Below, piece by piece: positions 8,329 through 15,425 of a DNA stretch of 64,000 bases (the stretch's first letter is position 1; the number at the start of each line of letters is the position of its first letter). The DNA is taken from assembly GCF_011047315.1 (NCBI RefSeq), contig NZ_CP049259.1:744001-808000 (forward strand), written 5' to 3'. A model generated the notes under the pieces. That model was not told the DNA's origin, did not search any database, and saw only the letters and a program-made list of their open reading frames with translations. A program made the translations under genes and the position numbers. The stretch is from Altererythrobacter sp. BO-6. Lineage in GTDB: Bacteria; Pseudomonadota; Alphaproteobacteria; Sphingomonadales; Sphingomonadaceae.

Positions 8329-10269
8329 CTAGCCACCCGCGTGGTAGAAATCGTAGATCTTGCGCGCCACGGCTTCGCTGACGCCGGGGGCGCGCTGCAG
8401 GTCTTCCAGCGCCGCCGCGCGGACCTTGCTCGCGGTGCCGAAATGCAGCAGCAGCGCGCGCTTGCGCGCCGGGCCGATGCCGGGAATCTCGTCGAGCGGT
8501 GAGGCGGAAATCGCGCGGCTGCGCTTCGCCCGGTGCGCGCCGATGACATAGCGGTGCACTTCGTCGCGCAGGTTCTGCAGGTAGAACAGCAGCGGCGAAT
8601 TGGTCGGTAGCGTCTTCTCGCGCCCGTCGGGGAAGTGGAACACCTCGCGGCCTTCCCTGCCGTGATGCGGGCCCTTGGCGATGGCGATCAGCGGTACGTC
8701 CTCGATCCCCAATTCCTCCAGCGTATCGCGGACGGAAGACATCTGGCCCTTGCCGCCATCGATAAGGACGAGATCGGGCCAGGTGCCGCCTTCGCGTTCC
8801 GGGTCTTCCTCCATCGCGCGCCCGAACCGCCGCCGCATCACTTCGCGCATCATGCCGAAATCGTCATTGGTCTGCGCTTCGCGGATGTTGAATTTGCGGT
8901 ACTGGTTCTTGAGGAAGCCCTCCGGCCCCGCGACCACCATCGCCCCGACGGCTTTCGCGCCCTGGATATGGCTGTTGTCATAGACCTCGATCCGCTGCGG
9001 CACGCCGTCGAGTTCGAGGAATTCGGCCAGCTCCCGCAGGATCTTCGCCTTGGTGCCGCTCTCGGCCAGTCGCCGGTCGAGCGCCTCGACCGCGTTGCGG
9101 GCCGCTTGCTGCATCAGCCGGCGCCGCTCGCCGCGCTGCGGGACCGACAGAGCAACCTTGCGCCCGGCAACTTCGCCCAGCGCCTGCTCGATCAGCTCGC
9201 CCTCGGGCAGGTCGCGGTCGACCAGAATGGTCGGCGGCGGAGGCACTTCTTCGTAGAATTGCAGCAACACGTCGGACAGCACTTCGGCCTCATCGACGTC
9301 CTTCGTGTGCGTCGGGAAGAAGGCGCGGTGGCCCCAGTTCTGCCCGCCGCGGATGAAGAAGGCCTGGATGCCGACCTGCCCGCCCTTGGCCGCGAGCGCG
9401 AACACGTCTGCGTCCCCCACCCCCTGCGCATTGATCGCCTGGCTTCCCTGGATGAAGGTCGCGGCGCGCAAGCGATCGCGCAGGATCGCAGCGGTCTCGA
9501 AGTCGAGCGCTTCTGCGGCTTCCGCCATCTGCCGTTCCAGATCGGCCTGCACGGCGGAGGATTTGCCTGAGAGGAAATCCTTCGCCTGGTCCACCAGCGC
9601 GGCGTAGTCCGCCTCGCTGATCCGCCCCACGCAGGGCGCGCTGCAGCGCTTGATCTGGTAGAGCAGGCAGGGCCGGTCCCGGCGGCTGAAGAAACTGTCG
9701 GTGCAGCTCCTCAGCAGGAACAGCTTCTGCAGCGCATTGATCGTGGTGTTGACGCTGCCCGCGCTGGCGAAGGGGCCGTAGTAATTGCCCTTGATCTTCC
9801 TCGCGCCGCGATGCTTCATGATCCGCGGGAAATCGTGCTCGGCGCGCAGCAGGATGAAGGGAAAGCTCTTGTCGTCGCGCAGGTGGACGTTGAACGGCGG
9901 GCGGAAGCGCTTGACCAGCTGCGCCTCCAGCAGCAGCGCCTCGGCTTCCGAATTGGTGGTGACGATCTCCATGTTGCGGGTCTGGCTGATCATCCGCAGC
10001 GTGCGGTTGGGCAGGCCCTGGACCTGGGTGTAGTTGGCGACCCGGTTCTTCAGCGCGCGCGCCTTGCCGACATAGAGCACGTCGCCGCGCGCATCGAGCA
10101 TGCGATAGACGCCGGGCACGGGCTTGAGCGTCTTCACCACCGCGCGGATCGCGGCAACGCCGGCCTCGAGATCGGGCTGCGCACTGGCGACTGTGTAGGT
10201 CGCCCGCTCCTCATGGAAGCGTTCGGCACCGCGTGGGTTATCCATCGATCCGGCTTTAGCGCGTGACAT
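8329..10269 (-). CDS. uvrC: excinuclease ABC subunit C
   Basis: UvrC makes the dual incisions at UvrAB-marked DNA lesions in nucleotide excision repair. The N-terminal GIY-YIG nuclease is seen in VPGVYRMLDARGDVLYVGKA, followed by the Cys-rich CxxxxRC-type region around LLYQIKRCSAPCVGRI, the UVR motif and the RNase H-like C-terminal nuclease (RIEVYDNSHIQG, VLIDGGKGQ). Tandem HhH motifs lie at the end (IPGIGPARKRALLLHFG). I chose the ATG giving MSRAKAGSMDNPRG (646 residues). The frame stays open to 10443, but that extension overlaps the divergent APC permease start and is not family-like. A start at 10245 (MDNPRG) is an alternative. It is divergent from the permease, with a 90-bp gap. Confidence 0.95.
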   Translation of the reverse strand: MSRAKAGSMDNPRGAERFHEERATYTVASAQPDLEAGVAAIRAVVKTLKPVPGVYRMLDARGDVLYVGKARALKNRVANYTQVQGLPNRTLRMISQTRNMEIVTTNSEAEALLLEAQLVKRFRPPFNVHLRDDKSFPFILLRAEHDFPRIMKHRGARKIKGNYYGPFASAGSVNTTINALQKLFLLRSCTDSFFSRRDRPCLLYQIKRCSAPCVGRISEADYAALVDQAKDFLSGKSSAVQADLERQMAEAAEALDFETAAILRDRLRAATFIQGSQAINAQGVGDADVFALAAKGGQVGIQAFFIRGGQNWGHRAFFPTHTKDVDEAEVLSDVLLQFYEEVPPPPTILVDRDLPEGELIEQALGEVAGRKVALSVPQRGERRRLMQQAARNAVEALDRRLAESGTKAKILRELAEFLELDGVPQRIEVYDNSHIQGAKAVGAMVVAGPEGFLKNQYRKFNIREAQTNDDFGMMREVMRRRFGRAMEEDPEREGGTWPDLVLIDGGKGQMSSVRDTLEELGIEDVPLIAIAKGPHHGREGREVFHFPDGREKTLPTNSPLLFYLQNLRDEVHRYVIGAHRAKRSRAISASPLDEIPGIGPARKRALLLHFGTASKVRAAALEDLQRAPGVSEAVARKIYDFYHAGG

Positions 10270-10357
10270 CTCGTCACAGATAGGCCGGGGCACAAACAAT
10301 CTCAATTGCTTGCATGGCGCGCGATTTCCCTTCAGCTTGGGCAAAAGGGGGTTATCC

Positions 10358-11635
10358 ATGAGCGAAAAACTGGCACCGCCACGCACAGTCGGTGTGCTCG
10401 GGCTTTCCCTGTTCCAGATCAACGGCATGATCGGTTCGGGCATTTTCGCCCTGCCCGCGGTGCTGGTGGCCGCCGTCGGCAGCTTCGCACCGATGATGAT
10501 GGTGTTCGGCTTTGCGCTGATATTGCCGCTGGGCTTCGTCTTTGCATGGCTGGCGACACGCTTCGACAGTTCGGGCGGACCCGTGCTCTATGGCAAGACG
10601 GCATTCGGCAGTTTTGCCGGGTTCCAGGCCGGATGGGGCCGCTATGCCTCAGGCCTGGTTGCGCTGGCCGCCAACACCCATGTCATGGTCAGCTATTTTG
10701 GGGCGCTTTTCCCCGTGCTCGAAGACGGGATGATTGGTGCCGCCACTGTCTTTGTAACGATCGTGGTTCTGACGATCATCAACACGCTCGGCATGCGAAA
10801 ATCGGTAAATGCGCTTGGGCTGCTGACAGTGCTCAAGCTTGCGCCCCTGGGCGTCCTCGTGTTCGCCGCGATCTTCGGCAGTTTCAGTGCACCGGCGATA
10901 GTCCTGCCGCAATTCAGTGAAACAGAGACAGTGATCCTGCTGATGTTTTACGCTTTCATCGGCTTTGAGGGCGTGACCGTGCCCGCCGGTGAAATGAAGG
11001 ACCCCAAGCGCGACCTGCCGCGGGTTCTCATCGCCACACTGGCCGGGGTGACCTTGATCTACGTCGCAGTCATCTGGGCCTATATGACGATTGCAACCGA
11101 ACCGACGGAGAACACCAATGCACTGGCCGGGGCCGCGGAGATCGCCCTGGGCCAGTTCGGCGCGGTGATGATCGTGCTGGCAGCCGGTTTTTCGATCATG
11201 GCCAACAATTTTGCGAGCGTTATCATCGTCCCCCGGATGGCATTTGGCATGGCGGAGCAGCAGATGCTTCCCGATTGGTTTGCCAGGATCCATCCCCGGT
11301 TTTTGACCCCGGCCAATTCGATCCTGTTCTATGGCCTGTTCGCAGCCCTGCTGAGCCTGACCGGCGGCTTTGCGGCTCTGGCGGCCGCCAGCACGCTGAC
11401 GCGCCTGCTTACCTATGTCATCAGCGCCGCAGCGTTGCCGATGATCGAGCATCGCGAAGGCCGGATCAAGCCGCTACATCTGGTCATGGCGCTGTTGGCA
11501 TTCGCTTCGTCGGTCTGGATTGGAACCCATGCGGATAGCGAGGCGTGGACCACATTTGCAGGATTGCTGTTTGTGGGAACCGCGCTCTACTTTATTGCGC
11601 GGCGCAGCATCGAGCTTAAGCCGGAAACGCCGTAA
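10358..11635 (+). CDS. APC superfamily amino acid/amine permease
   Basis: A 425-residue inner-membrane transporter of the amino acid-polyamine-organocation superfamily. The signature TM1 segment GLSLFQINGMIGSGIFALPA is near the N-terminus (the GSGIF helix break binds substrate amino/carboxyl groups in this fold). About 12 hydrophobic helices can be traced, with FYAFIGFEGVTVPAGE matching TM6 of the family. The start was set at the ATG preceded by AAAGGGGG at 10344-10351; an upstream ATG at 10310 lacks this site. It ends 3 bp before the flavoprotein gene, so the two are probably co-transcribed. Substrate is not predictable. Confidence 0.87.
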   Translation: MSEKLAPPRTVGVLGLSLFQINGMIGSGIFALPAVLVAAVGSFAPMMMVFGFALILPLGFVFAWLATRFDSSGGPVLYGKTAFGSFAGFQAGWGRYASGLVALAANTHVMVSYFGALFPVLEDGMIGAATVFVTIVVLTIINTLGMRKSVNALGLLTVLKLAPLGVLVFAAIFGSFSAPAIVLPQFSETETVILLMFYAFIGFEGVTVPAGEMKDPKRDLPRVLIATLAGVTLIYVAVIWAYMTIATEPTENTNALAGAAEIALGQFGAVMIVLAAGFSIMANNFASVIIVPRMAFGMAEQQMLPDWFARIHPRFLTPANSILFYGLFAALLSLTGGFAALAAASTLTRLLTYVISAAALPMIEHREGRIKPLHLVMALLAFASSVWIGTHADSEAWTTFAGLLFVGTALYFIARRSIELKPETP

Positions 11636-11638
11636 CCT

Positions 11639-12814
11639 GTGACTGACGCCTACGACGCAATTATACTTGGCGCTGGGGCCGCCGGCTTGATGTGCGCCGC
11701 GCGCGCGGGGCAGCGCGGCAAGCGCGTGCTGGTGCTCGAAAAGGCTGAGAAACCGGGCAAGAAGATCCTGATTTCAGGCGGAGGGCGCTGCAATTTCACC
11801 AATCTCGGCGCGGGGCCAGCGAACTACCTGTCCGCCAATCCGCATTTCGCCAAGAGCGCGCTGGCACGCTACACGCCGCAGGATTTCATCGAGCTGGTCG
11901 ATAGTTACGGCATCGCCTGGCACGAAAAGACGCTGGGCCAGCTGTTCTGTGACGGACCCGCGCAGCAAATTGTCGACATGCTGTTGGCCGAATGTGCGAA
12001 AGGCGCTGTCGAAGTGCGCTGCAACGCCGAAGTGACCGCCGTAGAGCACGATGCCGGGCGGTTTGCGGTGATGGCGAGTGGACAAATCGCAACTGCCGAC
12101 AAGCTCGTAATCGCGACCGGCGGACCGTCGATCCCCAAGATGGGCGCAACCGGATACGCCTATGGCTTGGCCCGGCAGTTCGGGCTGAAGGTGGTCGAAC
12201 CGCGCCCCGCCCTCGTCCCGCTGACGCTGGGCGGGGAGGAAGTGCTGTTCCGCGAGATTTCGGGCGTTTCCGCACCCGTGGTGGCTACTGCCAACAAGGC
12301 CAGCTTTGCAGAGGCGGCGCTGTTCACCCATCGCGGCCTCAGCGGCCCGGCGATCCTGCAGGCAAGCTCATACTGGCGTCCGGGGGATCCGGTAACGGTG
12401 GATTTCCTGCCCGCTCGCGCGCCCGGCTGGCTGCTCGATGCCAAGCGCGAGAATCCGCGCGCCACGCTCAAGTCGCTGTTGCGCGAGGCACTTGCGGACC
12501 GCCTCGCCGATATTCTGGCGGAAAAGATCGGGCTGGCTGTCGAACTCGGCAACGCGTCCGACAAGGCGCTGCAAGCTGCCGAGGAGCAACTGCGGCGCTG
12601 GACTTTCCACCCCAATGGCAGCGAGGGTTTCGCCAAGGCCGAAGTCACGGTGGGCGGCATTTCGACTGCCGAGCTCAGCTCCAAGACCATGGAATCGAAT
12701 AAGATTCCTGGCCTTTATGCGATTGGCGAAGCGGTTGACGTGACCGGCTGGCTGGGCGGTTACAATTTCCAGTGGGCCTGGGCCAGCGCGGTCGCAGCGG
12801 GGGACGCCCTCTAA
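11639..12814 (+). CDS. HI0933/BaiN-family flavoprotein (FAD-dependent oxidoreductase)
   Basis: A 391-residue FAD-binding protein of the HI0933/BaiN family. Visible features are the Rossmann motif ILGAGAAGLMCAARAG at the N-terminus, the family hallmark ISGGGRCNFTN at about 44-54, a second nucleotide-contact region around IATGGPSIPKMGATG, and the closing YAIGEAVDVTGWLGGYNFQ. The start is GTG at 11639, four bases after the permease stop codon. Relatives are annotated as aminoacetone oxidases or as 3-oxo-steroid reductases (BaiN), but most members have no proven substrate, so only the flavin-dependent redox class is secure. A cytoplasmic location is likely. Confidence 0.9.
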   Translation: MTDAYDAIILGAGAAGLMCAARAGQRGKRVLVLEKAEKPGKKILISGGGRCNFTNLGAGPANYLSANPHFAKSALARYTPQDFIELVDSYGIAWHEKTLGQLFCDGPAQQIVDMLLAECAKGAVEVRCNAEVTAVEHDAGRFAVMASGQIATADKLVIATGGPSIPKMGATGYAYGLARQFGLKVVEPRPALVPLTLGGEEVLFREISGVSAPVVATANKASFAEAALFTHRGLSGPAILQASSYWRPGDPVTVDFLPARAPGWLLDAKRENPRATLKSLLREALADRLADILAEKIGLAVELGNASDKALQAAEEQLRRWTFHPNGSEGFAKAEVTVGGISTAELSSKTMESNKIPGLYAIGEAVDVTGWLGGYNFQWAWASAVAAGDAL

Positions 12815-12933
12815 CCGCCACACCCTGCCCTTGGGTAAGGCTTTGACGGGGGCGGCAAGTTGACCGCAACGCAACATCTGTTAGCGTCTGCAGCACAGAC
12901 CGCGAAGAGTGCGGCGCCAGCAGGAGAGCCCGA

Positions 12934-14568
12934 TTGCGCCAATTGCAGGGCATGGACGCCAGTTTCGTTGCGCTGGAAACGCGCAATTCGCCGATGCACA
13001 TCGGCTCGATCCTGATTTACAACCCTGCCACGGCACCCGGCGGCTTCGTCCGCTTCAAGGACATCCTGAATTTCTTCGAAAGCCGCATGCAGCTGTCGCG
13101 CACGATCCGCCAGCGTTTGGTGCGGGTGCCGTTTGACCTCGACTACCCCTATTGGATCGAGGACCCGGATTTCGACCTGGAATACCACGTCCGGCACGTC
13201 GCGCTGCCCAAGCCGGGCGACTGGCGGCAATTGTGCATCCAGGCCGCGCGCATCTTCGCCCGCCCGCTCGACCTGAATCGGCCGCCGTGGGAATTCACCG
13301 TGGTCGAGGGGCTCGACAATGTCCCGGGCGTACCCAAAGGCTGTTTCGCCATGGTCACCAAGGTCCACCATGCCGCGATCGACGGGATGAGCGGGATCGA
13401 CCTGATGGAGGCGATGCACACACTGCGGCCCGACGATCCTCCGCCGGACAAGCCCGACAAGTGGAAGCCGGAAAGGGTCCCCAACCCGGTCGAGCTGCTG
13501 GGCAAGAGTTATTTCAATGCGGTCACCAACCCGCTCAAGCAGCTTGAAGTTGCCGCGCGCGCCGCGCCGGGCCTGGCCAAGGCGGTCAAGGGCCTGATCT
13601 CGAAGGAATTCAATCTTTCGGGTGAGATGCTGGCGCCCAAGACGCGCTTCAACAAGGTTATTTCCCCGCATCGCGTGGTCGAAGGACGCAGCTTCAAGCT
13701 GGCCGACATCAAGGCGATCCGCGCGCTCGATCCCGGCTGCAAGGTCAATGACGTGTTCCTGACCATCGTTGGCGGGGCGATGCGCAAATACCTCGTCGCC
13801 AAGGATGATCTGCCCAAGAAGACGCTTACCGCCATGGCGCCGATTTCGGTCCGCGCGGGCGAAGAAAAGGGCGACATGGGCAACCAGGTTGCCGCAATGA
13901 TCGCGCCGCTGGGCACACACATCGCAGACCCGGTCGAACGGCTGAGATACGTCCATTCGCAGACCACCAACAGCAAGGCGATGACCGATGCGCTGGGCGC
14001 GCGCAATATGACCGAAGTGAGCAAGGTCAGCCCGGCGCTGTGGATGTCGCTTGGCGCGCAGCTCTACACCCGCCTTGGCCTTGCCAATCGCGGCGTCGGC
14101 CCGCCGTTCACGACCGTGGTGACCAATGTCCCCGGTCCGCCGATCCCGATCTTTTCCACCGGCGCGCAGCTGGAAAGCATGATGGGCCTGCTGTGCCTCA
14201 ATGACGGGCTGGGCCTGGGCCACGTGGTGCAAAGCTATTGCGACGAAGCGACGATCAGTTTCACCGCCTGCCGCGAAGCGCTGCCCGATCCGGAATTCTA
14301 CATCCAGTGCATCGAGGACAGCTTCAACGAACTGCTGGCCGCAGCCAGGGCTCTGGAAGCGAAACCGGCTGCCAAGGCCAAAGCGCCTGCAAAGGCCAAA
14401 GCGCCTGCCAAGAAGCCTGCGACACGAAAGAAGCGTGCGGCGAAGATGCCCGCACCAAAAAGCGCAGCGAAAAACATAGCCGCCACCAAGAAACCGGCGG
14501 CAACTACATCGAAACGGCCTGCAACCGCGAAGCGCAAGACCGCAGCAAGCAAGGCCAAAAAGGCCTGA
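12934..14568 (+). CDS. wax ester synthase/diacylglycerol O-acyltransferase (WS/DGAT) with histone-H1-like tail
   Basis: A 544-residue bacterial WS/DGAT that esterifies acyl-CoA to a fatty alcohol or diacylglycerol for neutral-lipid storage. The catalytic HHxxxDG motif is HHAAIDG at residues 145-151; PLDLNRPPWEF (about 111-121) and the later NVPGPP segment are also conserved. Translation probably begins at TTG 12934, after CAGGAGAG, giving the family N-terminus RQLQGMDASF. From about residue 470 a roughly 75-residue tail of Lys, Ala and Pro with AKAPAKAKAPAKK-type repeats is appended, resembling histone H1-like DNA-binding tails and absent from typical WS/DGAT proteins. The next gene is an alpha/beta hydrolase 35 bp downstream, likely the same operon. 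Confidence 0.88.
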   Translation: MRQLQGMDASFVALETRNSPMHIGSILIYNPATAPGGFVRFKDILNFFESRMQLSRTIRQRLVRVPFDLDYPYWIEDPDFDLEYHVRHVALPKPGDWRQLCIQAARIFARPLDLNRPPWEFTVVEGLDNVPGVPKGCFAMVTKVHHAAIDGMSGIDLMEAMHTLRPDDPPPDKPDKWKPERVPNPVELLGKSYFNAVTNPLKQLEVAARAAPGLAKAVKGLISKEFNLSGEMLAPKTRFNKVISPHRVVEGRSFKLADIKAIRALDPGCKVNDVFLTIVGGAMRKYLVAKDDLPKKTLTAMAPISVRAGEEKGDMGNQVAAMIAPLGTHIADPVERLRYVHSQTTNSKAMTDALGARNMTEVSKVSPALWMSLGAQLYTRLGLANRGVGPPFTTVVTNVPGPPIPIFSTGAQLESMMGLLCLNDGLGLGHVVQSYCDEATISFTACREALPDPEFYIQCIEDSFNELLAAARALEAKPAAKAKAPAKAKAPAKKPATRKKRAAKMPAPKSAAKNIAATKKPAATTSKRPATAKRKTAASKAKKA

Positions 14569-14603
14569 TGGGCCGACATCAGAACAACCGGAGGGACGCA
14601 AAA

Positions 14604-15401
14604 ATGGCCACACTGGCAATGGTAGAGGAAGAGTTTGACCGGGCGGCGCGCCCGCCCAGCCGGTTCTGGACCTTTGCCGAAGGCCGCGCCTTCTTCGAAC
14701 TCGGCGCGTTCTACCTAACACGACCGTTTCTGGCGCAATTGCCGCGCGGTGACGGGCATGCGGTGAAGGTGCTGCCCGGCTTCATGGCGACCAACAACTC
14801 CACCGCACCGATGCGGCGGCTGCTGAGTGACCTTGGCTATGACGCGCATGGCTGGGACAGCGGGCGCAATGTCCGGGTCGACAACGCGCTGATTGCGCGG
14901 CTCGAAAACCAGCTCAAGCGGCTCAACGACGAAAGCGGCCGCAAGGTCTCGCTGGTCGGCTGGAGCCTGGGCGGCGTACTGGCGCGCGAACTCGCCAAGC
15001 TTCATCCCGAGCGGGTGCGACTGGTAATTTCGCTCGGCAGCCCGATCTCGGACGATCGCGGCCACACCAACGCGCGGAGGCTGTTCGAATTGCTCAACGG
15101 CAAGGAGCCTGAGCCGATGCGCGGGGGCCGGTTCCAGGGCCTAGACGAGGCACCGCCGGTGCCAACCACTTCGATCCTGACCAAGACCGACGGGATCGTT
15201 CACTGGCGCGGTTCGGTGCAGAAGCCCACCCGCACGCCCAGCGAGAACATTGAGGTATACGCCAGCCACTGCGGCCTTGGCGTCAATCCCAGCGTGATGA
15301 TCGCCATCGCTGACCGGCTGGCCCAGGCCGAAGGGGACTGGATGCCGTTCGAACCGTCGCTGGCACAGCAATGGATGTTCCCGAACACCGGCTTCCGCTA
15401 G
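14604..15401 (+). CDS. alpha/beta-fold hydrolase (lipase/PGAP1-like)
   Basis: A 265-residue alpha/beta hydrolase. The nucleophile elbow is GWSLGG (Ser nucleophile, about residue 124), preceded by an HxxG-less oxyanion region LPGFMATNNST. Candidate acid and base residues lie in TKTDGIVHWRG and YASHCGLGV. The ATG at 14604 is preceded by GGAGG at 14590-14594, which fixes the start although the frame is open farther upstream inside the WS/DGAT gene. Its position behind the WS/DGAT suggests an ester-hydrolysing role in neutral-lipid turnover. That is inference from context; the fold and nucleophile are seen directly. It converges on the TonB receptor gene. Confidence 0.82.
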   Translation: MATLAMVEEEFDRAARPPSRFWTFAEGRAFFELGAFYLTRPFLAQLPRGDGHAVKVLPGFMATNNSTAPMRRLLSDLGYDAHGWDSGRNVRVDNALIARLENQLKRLNDESGRKVSLVGWSLGGVLARELAKLHPERVRLVISLGSPISDDRGHTNARRLFELLNGKEPEPMRGGRFQGLDEAPPVPTTSILTKTDGIVHWRGSVQKPTRTPSENIEVYASHCGLGVNPSVMIAIADRLAQAEGDWMPFEPSLAQQWMFPNTGFR

Positions 15402-15425
15402 GCAGCGGCCGCCGGTGTTGGCGCG

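Noticed and set aside
10245..10443. Longer uvrC start at 10443
   Set aside because: It would overlap the divergent APC permease start, and the extra N-terminal residues are not family-like; starts at 10269 or 10245 fit better.
12811..14721. 636-residue open frame on the minus strand opposite the WS/DGAT gene
   Set aside because: It is a mirror of a highly biased GC-rich gene. Its translation is Arg/His-rich without family features, while the plus strand carries a complete recognised enzyme.
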